A stretch of DNA of 64,000 bases, taken from assembly GCA_937120475.1 (NCBI GenBank), contig CAKZJV010000007.1:2248068-2312067 (forward strand). The letters run 5' to 3'. The stretch comes from an uncultured Cryomorphaceae bacterium (GTDB lineage Bacteria; Bacteroidota; Bacteroidia; Flavobacteriales; Schleiferiaceae). Each line of letters begins with the position of its first letter. Within the stretch, counting starts at the first letter, position 1. The position numbers were made by a program, and so were the translations under genes. The notes beneath the pieces were generated by a model. That model saw only the letters and a list, made by a program, of their open reading frames with translations. It had not been told where the DNA came from and made no database searches. Of this stretch, positions 9,430 through 18,062 are shown piece after piece.

Positions 9430-9852
9430 CGTACAGCCAGGAGCCTCGGGGTCATAAGGCTCGATGTAAACAGTTTGAAATACTTCGTCATTAGGTTCCA
9501 GGCGAACGAAAGTACAACCGATGTAACTGTAGGTAACCACACCGTTGTTGCTGATATTGCGTCCTCTTGAGGCCCTTACCTGGAAAACCGCATCCCGGTC
9601 GTATTCAAAGGTAATTTCACCCCGATCGTTGGTAGAACCGGTAAATTCGAGATCACTTACAGTGCTGGGCACATATACCTCTACCAGAGCGTTTTGTATT
9701 CGGGAACTGTCTGCAAGGGTTTTTACAACTATCGTGAAATCGTACTCGGGATTCTGATCGATTTTTTCACAAGAGAAAAAGCTTATTGTTGCCAACAGAA
9801 AAGTACCGGCCACGAAAAATTTCTTCAAAATTGTACTACCGTAGATTTTCAT
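9424..9852 (-). CDS. Small lipoprotein with Ig-like/carboxypeptidase-regulatory-like fold
   Basis: Residues 1-28 form a lipoprotein signal peptide ending in the lipobox-like ISFFSC, so the mature protein would be anchored at Cys28. The rest is a single beta-sandwich-like domain with the pattern DSSRIQNALVEVYVPS, typical of the surface-exposed CarboxypepD_reg-like modules of Bacteroidota. It is a tandem paralogue of the next gene (9859-10230): both share the D-x-x-x-(I/V)QNALV-x-VY-x-P core and end with a Cys near the C-terminus. Function unknown. Confidence 0.75.
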   Translation of the reverse strand: MKIYGSTILKKFFVAGTFLLATISFFSCEKIDQNPEYDFTIVVKTLADSSRIQNALVEVYVPSTVSDLEFTGSTNDRGEITFEYDRDAVFQVRASRGRNISNNGVVTYSYIGCTFVRLEPNDEVFQTVYIEPYDPEAPGCTL

Positions 9853-9858
9853 ATCCGC

Positions 9859-10230
9859 CTAGCTACCAGTTTGACATCCGTTTTCCTCATCATCCAGAGG
9901 TTTCATATTTACAGTAATGGTGGTTACACCCAGAACAACATCGGCAAAACCACAGCCTTTGAAATTCCCTTTTCCGGCAGAAACCTCCACCACAGCACGA
10001 TTTCCGAATTCAAACTCGCCTGTTTCACCAACTTCATCAGTATAGCCGTAGTAATCCACGAAAGTGGGTTCTACAGGTGCATACACATGCACGAGCGCAT
10101 TCTGAACGCTGGTGGTGTCGTTTACGGTTACCCTCACCTTTAATATGTACTCATCATCCTTCTTTGAACAGGAGAGAGAAACCATTAAAAAAAGGCCGAA
10201 AAGGGCAACTAGGGTCAGGGTTTTTTTCAT
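9859..10230 (-). CDS. Small lipoprotein, paralogue of the downstream gene
   Basis: The frame opens four codons earlier, but the start MKKTLTLVALFG at 10230 gives a clean lipoprotein signal ending in VSLSC. The mature part (DTTSVQNALVHVYAPV, a Gly/Glu-rich stretch and a VTTITVNMKPLDD strand) is one beta-sandwich module related to the 9424-9852 protein, although the two are clearly diverged. They are 6 bases apart and surely co-transcribed. Function unknown; a surface or periplasmic binding role is only a guess. Confidence 0.75.
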   Translation of the reverse strand: MKKTLTLVALFGLFLMVSLSCSKKDDEYILKVRVTVNDTTSVQNALVHVYAPVEPTFVDYYGYTDEVGETGEFEFGNRAVVEVSAGKGNFKGCGFADVVLGVTTITVNMKPLDDEENGCQTGS

Positions 10231-10305
10231 TCCTCTTTGCAAAATTTCACATCTTTGCGAATTACAAATATAGAAAATAACGCATTCCCTTCACTTTTAG
10301 CCTGT

Positions 10306-11328
10306 ATGGAGGAAAAAATCAAAGCATTATTAGCGGAAGTTGAGAGCTTCAGCAGCCAGGATACCAAGGAAATAGAAACCTTCCGGATTCGCCTGTTAAG
10401 CCGTAAAGGACTGATTCCGGCTCTTTTTGACGAGTTCAAACAACTGGAGGGTGACGATAAGCGAAAATACGGAAAGCCGCTTAATGAGCTTAAGCAAAAG
10501 GCGCAGGGTAAGATAGAAGAGTTAAAAGCCGGTGCCGATGGTTCAGGCCAGCACCAGGCGAACCGTTTTGACCTCACACGCCCGGCTCCGGGTCAATTTC
10601 CGGGCACACGCCACCCGGTAAACCTGGTTAAAAATGAAATTATCGATATTTTTAAGAGAATAGGTTTCAATGTATCCGAAGGGCCGGAAATAGAAGACGA
10701 CTGGCATAACTTTACCGCTCTTAATTTTCCCGAAGAGCATCCGGCCCGCGACATGCAGGATACCTTTTTTGTGGCGCGTAATCCCGAATGGGCCTTGCGA
10801 ACCCATACCAGCAGCGTTCAGGTTAGAGCCATGGAAGCGAATAAGCCACCCATCAGAACGATATCCCCGGGACGTGTTTTTAGAAATGAAGCTATTTCAG
10901 CTCGCTCACACTGTATATTTCACCAGGTCGAAGGGCTGTACATCGACAAGAAGGTAAGCTTTGCCGACCTCAAGCAAACCTTACTCTACTTTGCCCGCGA
11001 GTTTTTTGGAGCGGATACTAAGATTCGTCTTCGCCCTAGTTATTTTCCCTTTACGGAGCCCAGTGCAGAAATGGATGTGTATTGGGGCTTAAAGGATGAA
11101 GTGGATTACCGCATGACCAAGGGAACCGGCTGGTTGGAGGTAATGGGCTGCGGCATGGTGGACCCCAATGTTCTTGAAAATTGTGGGCTGAACCCGGAAG
11201 AGTACTCGGGTTATGCCTTTGGAATGGGGGTAGAGCGTATTGCCATGCAACGATACCAAATCAGTGATATTCGCTATCTCTTCGAAAACGATATCCGGTT
11301 TTTACAGCAATTTCAGAGTGCTCTTTAA
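10306..11328 (+). CDS. pheS: Phenylalanine--tRNA ligase alpha subunit
   Basis: PheS is the catalytic subunit of the alpha2-beta2 enzyme that charges tRNA-Phe. The N-terminal coiled coil (residues 1-90) is followed by the class II core: motif 1 region [10 protein letters not shown], motif 2 around [14 protein letters not shown], the Phe-binding [10 protein letters not shown] and motif 3 [13 protein letters not shown]. The 340 residues are the usual length. I chose the ATG at 10306 because the longer frame adds residues foreign to the family. pheT is not in this window. A near-match -7 box (CATCTTTG at 10250-10257) lies upstream. Confidence 0.97.
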   Translation: MEEKIKALLAEVESFSSQDTKEIETFRIRLLSRKGLIPALFDEFKQLEGDDKRKYGKPLNELKQKAQGKIEELKAGADGSGQHQANRFDLTRPAPGQFPGTRHPVNLVKNEIIDIFKRIGFNVSEGPEIEDDWHNFTALNFPEEHPARDMQDTFFVARNPEWALRTHTSSVQVRAMEANKPPIRTISPGRVFRNEAISARSHCIFHQVEGLYIDKKVSFADLKQTLLYFAREFFGADTKIRLRPSYFPFTEPSAEMDVYWGLKDEVDYRMTKGTGWLEVMGCGMVDPNVLENCGLNPEEYSGYAFGMGVERIAMQRYQISDIRYLFENDIRFLQQFQSAL

Positions 11329-11558
11329 ACGAGGCCGTCAATTTTTTTTGCCAGGTTCCGATCCTTATCCGTAACCACATCCCCGGCATCATGCGTGCTG
11401 AGCGATATTTTCACCCGGTTAAACACATTCCATATTTCCGGGTGATGCTGTGCTTTTTCAGCTGCAATAGCCACGCGGGTTAAAAAACCAAAGGCTTCCG
11501 AAAAATCCTCAAACTCAAACTCACGAACCAGTTTATTTTCCTTCTCCTGCCAACTCAT
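11325..11558 (-). CDS. 4a-hydroxytetrahydrobiopterin dehydratase (pterin carbinolamine dehydratase)
   Basis: The family motif is complete: [16 protein letters not shown] followed by [12 protein letters not shown], in a 77-residue protein. The enzyme dehydrates the 4a-carbinolamine formed by aromatic amino acid hydroxylases and so recycles the pterin. It begins 2 bases after the stop of pyk on the same strand and its end overlaps the convergent pheS by 4 bases. It is probably the last gene of the acpP-fabF-rnc-pyk run. Confidence 0.92.
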   Translation of the reverse strand: MSWQEKENKLVREFEFEDFSEAFGFLTRVAIAAEKAQHHPEIWNVFNRVKISLSTHDAGDVVTDKDRNLAKKIDGLV

Positions 11559-11560
11559 TT

Positions 11561-12985
11561 TTATTCTATTTGACTAATTTTCAACATATTGGTCATGCCA
11601 CTTTCGAAAATGGGCATACTGGCAATTTTAATAACCATATCTCCCTCGTTAACCAAACCCTTTTCCTTTACAATATGTTTGATATCAGCAAAGGTGGAGT
11701 CGGTACTCACCATTTTATCGTAATAGTAACCCCTTACTCCCCAAATAAGGCTGAGCATATTAAGAATGGAGCGGTTGGCCGTAAATACGATAATATTGGT
11801 TTTGGGGCGGTGTGAAGCAATTTTAAAGCCGGTATAACCGCTGAAGGTCATGGTAAGAATAGCGGAAGCTCCCACCTGGTCCGCTACTTTACTGGCGTTG
11901 TAACAAATAGAATCGGTAATAAAACGCTCATTGCGATAACGAGGAGGGTTTTCGCCCTTGGTTTGCACCTGCCCGCTTTCTTCAACGTGCGATACGATTT
12001 TAGACATGGCTTTGATCACCTGAACGGGGTGCTTGCCCACCGATGTTTCCCCGCTAAGCATTACTGCATCAGCACCATCTAACACCGAGTTGGCCACATC
12101 ATTAACCTCGGCCCTGGTGGGAGTAAGATTCTCAATCATACTCTCCATCATTTGGGTAGCTATCACCACCGGACGGGCCATTTTATGGCACTTATTCACA
12201 ATCATCTTCTGGATGAGTGGCACCTCTTGCATGGGCACTTCAACACCCAGGTCGCCACGGGCCACCATAATGGCGTCTGTAGCCTCAATAATACCGTCAA
12301 TTTCAACCACCGCCTCCGGCTTTTCAATTTTTGAGATAATACGTGAGGGGGCATTCTGGTCTTTAATAATCCTGCGCAGTTCCTTTACATCTTCGGAAGA
12401 GCGCACAAAGGATAACCCGATCCATTCTACCTCATGCTTTAAAGCGACCTTAAGATCTTCCAGGTCCTTTTCGGTAAGGCACGGCAGTGATATTTTAGTG
12501 TTGGGAAGGTTTACTCCCTTACGCGATTTCAGCGGGCCCCCTTGTATTACCTTAGCTTTAACGGTATCGGTAAGGTTAGTCTCCGTGATTTCCAAAACCA
12601 ACTTGCCATCGTCCAGCAATATGCGTTCACCCTCTTGCACATCTTTGGCAAAACGGTCGTAATTCATATAAACCTGTATGGACGTTCCGGGTACTTCCTT
12701 GTCGGAAAAAGTGAGGATATCTCCGCGTTTTAGAACAGCACCCTCCTCCACTTCACCTATCCGCAGTTTAGGTCCCTGCAGGTCTGCCAGTATAGCAATG
12801 TTCAGGTCGTGCTCCTTGTTCAGGGAACGAACGTTGTTTATGAGTTCTTCGGCATCAGCGTGAGAGCTGTGTGAAAAATTGATTCGGAATACATTTACCC
12901 CTGCTTTCACCATTTTGTACATAGTGTCGATATCAGAGGACGCGGGCCCCAAAGTGGCCAGAATTTTAGTTTTGTTGAATGGCAT
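11561..12985 (-). CDS. pyk: Pyruvate kinase
   Basis: The enzyme makes pyruvate and ATP from phosphoenolpyruvate and ADP. Visible family motifs are [10 protein letters not shown] at the N-terminus, FRINFSHS, the substrate loop [21 protein letters not shown] and the [18 protein letters not shown] segment; the C-terminal allosteric domain is complete. The 474-residue length is normal. The frame is open 16 codons upstream, but the ATG at 12985 gives the family start [13 protein letters not shown]; the longer form would overlap the previous gene by 47 bases. Confidence 0.96.
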   Translation of the reverse strand: MPFNKTKILATLGPASSDIDTMYKMVKAGVNVFRINFSHSSHADAEELINNVRSLNKEHDLNIAILADLQGPKLRIGEVEEGAVLKRGDILTFSDKEVPGTSIQVYMNYDRFAKDVQEGERILLDDGKLVLEITETNLTDTVKAKVIQGGPLKSRKGVNLPNTKISLPCLTEKDLEDLKVALKHEVEWIGLSFVRSSEDVKELRRIIKDQNAPSRIISKIEKPEAVVEIDGIIEATDAIMVARGDLGVEVPMQEVPLIQKMIVNKCHKMARPVVIATQMMESMIENLTPTRAEVNDVANSVLDGADAVMLSGETSVGKHPVQVIKAMSKIVSHVEESGQVQTKGENPPRYRNERFITDSICYNASKVADQVGASAILTMTFSGYTGFKIASHRPKTNIIVFTANRSILNMLSLIWGVRGYYYDKMVSTDSTFADIKHIVKEKGLVNEGDMVIKIASMPIFESGMTNMLKISQIE

Positions 12986-12986
12986 T

Positions 12987-13463
12987 TTAGTATGGTAATA
13001 AATGGTGTAAGTTCTTAGTTTTTTCAGGATCAATAATTTCCAGAGCCCTAATTTGTGGCATCTTTTTCAATACCTCCTGCCAGTTCTTTATACTGCGGTC
13101 GCTACACTCTCCCTCAATCAACAGGAAGTAATCCATAAGCTTGAGCGAAGTAATAAGCGGTAAACCCGAAATGCGGTAAGCCTGTGAAGGCATAACCTCG
13201 TCATCTCCCGCCCAGGGGTTTTTATTGGCTAAAAGGTGCCAGCGTAAACCCGCTATTTCATCGTCAAATTCAAAAAGTGAGTAATGCATCAGCGTGCCTT
13301 TGTGAACAAAGGTCTTATCTTTTTGTGCTCGCTTCAACTCCAGTGCCAAAGAATTATTGATAAAATAACATAAACGATAAGCCGGTAAGTCACAAACCAG
13401 GCCCCAAACCTGGACATCGTCAAAATAAAAGGCACTGTCCAGCTTTAATTTTGCCCCGCTCAT
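12987..13463 (-). CDS. IPExxxVDY family protein
   Basis: A 158-residue protein whose place between rnc and pyk is the conserved position of the IPExxxVDY family of Bacteroidota. The N-terminal YRLCYFINNSLALELKRAQ pattern and the DYFLLIEGE strand fit that family. The naming motif near the C-terminus is degenerate here (KKMPQIRALEIID). No function is known. Its start codon overlaps the rnc stop (ATGA), so it is translated together with RNase III. Confidence 0.8.
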   Translation of the reverse strand: MSGAKLKLDSAFYFDDVQVWGLVCDLPAYRLCYFINNSLALELKRAQKDKTFVHKGTLMHYSLFEFDDEIAGLRWHLLANKNPWAGDDEVMPSQAYRISGLPLITSLKLMDYFLLIEGECSDRSIKNWQEVLKKMPQIRALEIIDPEKTKNLHHLLPY

Positions 13464-14185
13464 GTTTTGTCGGTAATAGTTTGATAAGCAAGGCGAGCCG
13501 CCTCTTCTTCTGCGCGTTTTTTACTGGTACCTTTTCCGGTGCCTAAGGCTTCACCATCCAGCAGTACGGTAATTTCATATTTGCGGGCATGGCTTTCACC
13601 CCAACAGCCGGTTACTTCAAAAACGATTTGACGTTTATTTTTTTGCCCCCACTCCAATAAAGCGCCTTTGTGGCTGGCAATACGGTTTTCAAGGCGTTCC
13701 AGGTCCACCTGTTGCCGCAGCACCCGCTCCTCAATAAAGGTTTTACAGGCATCGTAACCACGATCCAGGTAAATGGCACCAATTAAGGCCTCAATGGCAT
13801 CTCCGTAAATGGACTTGGCGTGGGTATTACGAGGCGTTTTTTTTACCAGCATTTTATGTAAACCAATTTGAATAGCCAGTTGGTTCATGTGCTTACGACT
13901 CACAATTTTACTGCGCATACTGGTTAGAAAACCCTCACCTGCTGCGGGGTATTGATCGTAAAGGAAATCCGCTACCACGGCACCTAAAACGGCATCGCCC
14001 AAAAACTCCAAACGCTGATTGTTAACCTTGCGGCCACGGTTTTCGCGCGAAGCGGAACTGTGACGTAGAGCCAGTTCATAATAGGCTTCGCTGCGTGGCC
14101 GGAACCCGGTAATCTTTTCAATCTCAAAAAAAAAGTTCCCATCTTTTTGAAAGCGGGAACTTATCTTTTTAAACCATTTAATCAT
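13460..14185 (-). CDS. rnc: Ribonuclease III
   Basis: RNase III cuts double-stranded RNA in rRNA precursors and regulatory duplexes. The catalytic signature NQRLEFLGDAVLG is at about residue 61, with the second acidic cluster in the GDAIEALIGAIYLD helix. A double-stranded RNA binding domain follows from about residue 166 and ends in GTGKGTSKKRAEEEAA. Length 241. The start codon lies directly against the fabF stop, in the conserved Bacteroidota order acpP-fabF-rnc. Confidence 0.96.
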   Translation of the reverse strand: MIKWFKKISSRFQKDGNFFFEIEKITGFRPRSEAYYELALRHSSASRENRGRKVNNQRLEFLGDAVLGAVVADFLYDQYPAAGEGFLTSMRSKIVSRKHMNQLAIQIGLHKMLVKKTPRNTHAKSIYGDAIEALIGAIYLDRGYDACKTFIEERVLRQQVDLERLENRIASHKGALLEWGQKNKRQIVFEVTGCWGESHARKYEITVLLDGEALGTGKGTSKKRAEEEAARLAYQTITDKT

Positions 14186-15436
14186 TTATTGATACTTCCT
14201 CACTAGAACCGATGCATTGTGGCCGCCAAAACCAAAAGTGTTGCTAATAGCGGCATTCACCTCCTTATCCTGCGCCTTTTCAAAAGTAAGGTTTAGCTGG
14301 TTATTGATCTCCGGATCATCGGTAAAGTGGTTGATGGTGGGCGGGATCTTGTTTTCTTTAACGGACATTACCGCAGCAATGGCCTCAATAGCTCCGGCCG
14401 CACCCAGAAGATGGCCGGTCATAGACTTGGTGGAACTAATGTTCAGGTTATAGGCATTTTCACCAAACACAGCCGCTATGGCCTTAAGCTCAGCTACATC
14501 GCCTAATGGTGTAGAGGTACCGTGAACATTGATATAGTCCACTTCCGAAGCTTTCATCCCGGCATCCTTCAATACATTTTCCATCACCGCTTTGGCCCCT
14601 AGACCATCGGGATGGGGGGCCGTCATGTGGTGAGCATCGGCAGACATACCGCCACCACAAATTTCCGCGTAAATTTTAGCACCTCTTCGCTTGGCATGCT
14701 CATATTCTTCCAATATGAGGCAACCTGCTCCCTCGCCCAATACAAAGCCATCGCGGTCTTTATCAAAGGGGCGGCTGGCTGTTTCAGGGCTATCGTTGCG
14801 GGTGCTCAAAGCATGCATGGCGTTAAAACCACCCATTCCTGCTTCGGTAACGGCTGCTTCACTACCCCCGGCCACACAGGCATCCATCATACCCAGGCGG
14901 ATATAATTAAAACTGTCGATGAGGGCGTTGGTAGAAGAGGCACAGGCCGATACCGTAGCAAAGTTAGGCCCCCGGAAGCCATACTTCATAGAAATATGGC
15001 CCGGGGCAATATCAGCAATCATTTTAGGGATAAAGAAGGGGTTGAAGCGTGGAGTACCGTCACCTTTGGCATAAGCCAGGCTTTCCTGCAGGAAAGTGTC
15101 CAGGCCACCGATACCGGAACCCCAAATCACACCGACCCTTGCGGGATCAATACCCGAAGCCGCCAGTCCACTGTCGTTCACCGCTTCATCGGCCACCACT
15201 ACTGCAAACTGGCTGAAACGATCCATTTTGCGTGCTTCTTTGCGGTCCATGAACTCTTGAGGATCAAAACCTTTTACCTCACAGGCAAACTGGGTTTTGA
15301 ATTTTGAGGCATCGAAAAGAGTGATGGGTGCCGCCCCACTTTTCCCGGAGATCAAGCCATTCCAATAATTCTGGAGGCTATTTCCCACAGGAGTAAGGGC
15401 TCCCATTCCGGTTATAACTACCCTTCTTAACTCCAT
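14186..15436 (-). CDS. fabF: Beta-ketoacyl-ACP synthase II
   Basis: FabF condenses malonyl-ACP with acyl-ACP in fatty acid elongation. The Cys-His-His triad is visible: Cys165 in VSACASSTN, His in NVHGTSTPLGD and His in SMTGHLLGAAG. The 416-residue length is standard. It follows acpP after 15 bases and abuts rnc, so the operon links chain elongation with its carrier protein. Confidence 0.97.
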   Translation of the reverse strand: MELRRVVITGMGALTPVGNSLQNYWNGLISGKSGAAPITLFDASKFKTQFACEVKGFDPQEFMDRKEARKMDRFSQFAVVVADEAVNDSGLAASGIDPARVGVIWGSGIGGLDTFLQESLAYAKGDGTPRFNPFFIPKMIADIAPGHISMKYGFRGPNFATVSACASSTNALIDSFNYIRLGMMDACVAGGSEAAVTEAGMGGFNAMHALSTRNDSPETASRPFDKDRDGFVLGEGAGCLILEEYEHAKRRGAKIYAEICGGGMSADAHHMTAPHPDGLGAKAVMENVLKDAGMKASEVDYINVHGTSTPLGDVAELKAIAAVFGENAYNLNISSTKSMTGHLLGAAGAIEAIAAVMSVKENKIPPTINHFTDDPEINNQLNLTFEKAQDKEVNAAISNTFGFGGHNASVLVRKYQ

Positions 15437-15451
15437 AGATTGATGTTCAAT

Positions 15452-15688
15452 TTATTTTTTAGCTTCTTGAATGTAAGCTACAGCCTGACCAACAGTGGCG
15501 ATGTTTTCGGCTTGGTCATCAGGGATTTGAATATCAAATTCCTTTTCAAATTCCATGATCAACTCCACAGTGTCCAGGGAATCGGCACCCAGATCGTTAG
15601 TGAAGCTAGCTTCGTTGGTAACTTCGTTTTCGTCAACGCCAAGCTTATCCACTATAATGGCTTTAACTTTTGAAGCGATGTCTGACAT
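15452..15688 (-). CDS. acpP: Acyl carrier protein
   Basis: A 78-residue acidic helical protein with the phosphopantetheine attachment site [10 protein letters not shown]; Ser37 carries the prosthetic group. It supplies acyl chains to FabF, encoded next. It is the first gene of the minus-strand run; the 136 bases up to purN hold the two divergent promoters, and the minus strand there has an AT-rich TTTG-containing stretch but no exact TAnnTTTG. Confidence 0.97.
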   Translation of the reverse strand: MSDIASKVKAIIVDKLGVDENEVTNEASFTNDLGADSLDTVELIMEFEKEFDIQIPDDQAENIATVGQAVAYIQEAKK

Positions 15689-15824
15689 AATGTTTTTATT
15701 TTGAAATTAGTAAGCTGCAAAGAAAGTAAATTTATCAAAAATCAAACAAATAGCGGGCTTCTGAAAAACTCCCAATAATCCAGTAAATTAGCCCCGTGGA
15801 ATTAATCCTGTATCCTTTTTAACA

Positions 15825-16391
15825 ATGAAACAAATTGCGATTTTCTCTTCAGGTTCCGGAACCAACGCAGAGAATATCATCAAGTATTTTAGCGAAAGCG
15901 ATCTGGCTAAGGTGGCAATAGTAATGTGTAACAACCCCGAAGCGGGCGTGGTGGACCGCTGCCATAAGCTGGGCGTACGCTGCCTGGTTTTTACCCCCGG
16001 GCAGTTGGAAGACGGTTTCGTTTTGAGCAAGTTGCACGATTGCCGAACTGACCTTATTGTGCTGGCGGGCTTTCTGAAAAAAATTCCTGCATCCATACTG
16101 GAAGAGTTTGAAGACCGGGTGGTGAATATTCACCCTTCCCTGTTGCCGGATTACGGTGGGCCGGGCATGTATGGTATGCACATTCACGAGGCAGTGGTAG
16201 AAAATGAAGAGGAAGAAACCGGAATTACCATCCACTATGTTTCAGAAGGCTATGACGAAGGAGAAATTATTTTCCAGGAAGCCGTTGAGGTGGACTACGA
16301 AGATTCTCCTGAAGATGTACAATATAAGGTTCAGCAACTCGAGCACAAACACTACCCTGAAGTTATCGAGTACATTATCCGAGACCTCTAA
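15825..16391 (+). CDS. purN: Phosphoribosylglycinamide formyltransferase (GART)
   Basis: PurN transfers a formyl group from 10-formyl-THF to GAR in purine synthesis. The N-terminal substrate loop IFSSGSGTNAENI, the catalytic NIHPSLLP (Asn and His) and the downstream HYVSEGYDEGEI segment with the catalytic Asp are all present. Length 188 is normal. The RNase H gene begins 5 bases after its stop. Confidence 0.95.
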   Translation: MKQIAIFSSGSGTNAENIIKYFSESDLAKVAIVMCNNPEAGVVDRCHKLGVRCLVFTPGQLEDGFVLSKLHDCRTDLIVLAGFLKKIPASILEEFEDRVVNIHPSLLPDYGGPGMYGMHIHEAVVENEEEETGITIHYVSEGYDEGEIIFQEAVEVDYEDSPEDVQYKVQQLEHKHYPEVIEYIIRDL

Positions 16392-16396
16392 AGCCG

Positions 16397-17044
16397 ATGG
16401 CTAAAAGCAAGTACTACGTGGTTTGGTACGGCAAAACCCCGGGTGTTTACCTCACCTGGAAGGAGTGCGAAGCCCAGATCAAGGGCGTTGCGGGAGCCAA
16501 ATTTAAATCTTTTGAAAATCGCGAAGCAGCTGAAAGGGCTTATGAAGAGGGCCCGGAACGCTACATGCAAAAACCCTCCCGGCCCAAGGCCTCTAAAAAG
16601 CCCAAAGGCGAACCGGTAGATTTTTCCCACTTCCCCGAAATTGAGCCGGTTAGCTGGTGTGTTGATGCCGCTTGTTCCGGTAACCCCGGTGTAATGGAAT
16701 ACCGCGGGGTGGATACGGCCACCGAACAACAACTCTTCATTCGTAAATTTCAGGAAGGCACCAATAACATTGGTGAGTTTTTGGCCATTGTACACGCCCT
16801 GGCCTTACTCACCCAAAAAGGAGACCACCGGCCGGTTTACAGTGACTCGCGTATAGCTATGAACTGGGTGTTGCGCGACAAAAGGTGTAAAACCAAATTG
16901 AGCCCCAACGCTAAAAATGCGGAGTTGTTCCGGGTGATCCAACGTGCGGAATATTGGCTGGCCCAAAATACTTTCCGCAACCGTCTCATAAAATGGGAAA
17001 CCAAAAAGTGGGGTGAAATTCCAGCCGATTTCGGCCGTAAATAA
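16397..17044 (+). CDS. rnhA: RNase H type I with N-terminal viroplasmin domain
   Basis: Residues 5-50 (YYVVWYGKTPGVYLTWKEC) form the hybrid-binding viroplasmin domain known from eukaryotic RNase H1 and some bacteria. The RNase H fold follows with the acidic site residues in CVDAACSGN, IGEFLAIV and VYSDSR and a C-terminal Asp in the PADFG tail. The enzyme removes RNA from RNA-DNA hybrids. The strand after the first catalytic Asp (GVMEYRGVDTATEQQLF) matches the Bacteroidota version. It is co-directional with purN and ends next to the convergent M23 gene. Confidence 0.92.
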   Translation: MAKSKYYVVWYGKTPGVYLTWKECEAQIKGVAGAKFKSFENREAAERAYEEGPERYMQKPSRPKASKKPKGEPVDFSHFPEIEPVSWCVDAACSGNPGVMEYRGVDTATEQQLFIRKFQEGTNNIGEFLAIVHALALLTQKGDHRPVYSDSRIAMNWVLRDKRCKTKLSPNAKNAELFRVIQRAEYWLAQNTFRNRLIKWETKKWGEIPADFGRK

Positions 17045-17917
17045 TTAAAAGGCAATATATTCCCGGGGGTCTAACGGATTGCCATTGTACCAAAGCTCAA
17101 AGTGCAGGTGAGGCCCGGTGGACAGTTCTCCGCTGTTGCCGATAATGGCAATGGGCTCACCGGTTTTCACCAGTTCCCCTTCCTTCTTAAGCAAAGCAGA
17201 GTTGTGCTTGTAAACCGAAAGGAAGTTTTGGCGGTGCTGTAAAATCATAACGTGGCCGGTTTCCGCGGTCCAGCCCGTAAAAACAATAATGCCGTCCTGC
17301 GTAGCTTTTACCACCTCGTTTTTTGCAGCCACGATATCCACTCCCAGGTGGTCTTCCTCAACGTTATATTCATTGGTGATTAATCCCTTCACCGGAATAA
17401 AAAAGCTAATACCGGAAAGGGTACGGTTAGCCTGTTCACCCCCGGCATTGAGATTAAAGCGCTCTTCTTCCTCCACCAGGTTGCGCAGGAGGGAGTCTTC
17501 GCGGCTAATGGACTTATCCAGTTCGGCATTAATCACGGAGTCCACCACCGTGGAGTCGCCAAAATTGATAATCGGTTTTCCGGAGATGATATTTCGAAGA
17601 TTGAGGAGGTAGCGTTGATTATAAGAAAGTTGCTCTTCCAGCGAATCCGTAGTTAAGGCCAGGTCGAAAGCCCGCCTGCGCAGCTCGGTACTGGAATAAC
17701 CGGGAATATATTCCCGCAGGGGCGTAAAGGCAATGAGCAGGGTGGTGGCTGCGATGAGGAAGATAGCCCCGAAGCCGCTCATTAAGAAAACATTGAGGCG
17801 ACTCAGCTTTAAAGAGAGCTTTTCCTCAAAGGTGTCATCATTCAGGATTACCAGGCGGTATTTATTCCGCAGCTTCTGAACAATTTTTTGGGGTTCTTTG
17901 CTGTTTTCCTTCGCCAT
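17045..17917 (-). CDS. M23 family metallopeptidase (membrane-anchored)
   Basis: The protein has a short cytoplasmic N-terminus, one membrane helix near residues 45-67, a coiled stalk and a C-terminal LytM/M23 domain from about residue 180. The domain has the zinc ligands in HLGVDI and GPHLHFELWYNG (HxH). Such enzymes cut peptidoglycan cross-bridges or act as activators of other lytic enzymes; a homologue before alaS or porW genes is common in Bacteroidota. The ATG at 17917 is preferred to the one eight codons upstream because it starts the charged MAKENSKEPQK segment. Stop codons of this gene and RNase H are adjacent. Confidence 0.88.
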   Translation of the reverse strand: MAKENSKEPQKIVQKLRNKYRLVILNDDTFEEKLSLKLSRLNVFLMSGFGAIFLIAATTLLIAFTPLREYIPGYSSTELRRRAFDLALTTDSLEEQLSYNQRYLLNLRNIISGKPIINFGDSTVVDSVINAELDKSISREDSLLRNLVEEEERFNLNAGGEQANRTLSGISFFIPVKGLITNEYNVEEDHLGVDIVAAKNEVVKATQDGIIVFTGWTAETGHVMILQHRQNFLSVYKHNSALLKKEGELVKTGEPIAIIGNSGELSTGPHLHFELWYNGNPLDPREYIAF

Positions 17918-18020
17918 AAAAGGCAAATATCGGAAACGCACCCGAAACCTGAACCCTCACCCTAAAACCAGGGAAACCACTTTCCGGAAGGATTTGCTGA
18001 TCATTTCGTCAACATTATAA

Positions 18021-18028
18021 TATTTTTG
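18021..18028 (+). promoter_or_regulatory. Putative -7 promoter element for the porW/sprE gene
   Basis: TATTTTTG matches TAnnTTTG exactly, 34 bases before the GTG start. A TTTG lies at 17993-17996, at a spacing (24) a little longer than usual. Confidence 0.4.
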
Positions 18029-18062
18029 CATCTTTTTAGTTATCACTCCCTAGCAGAATGCC

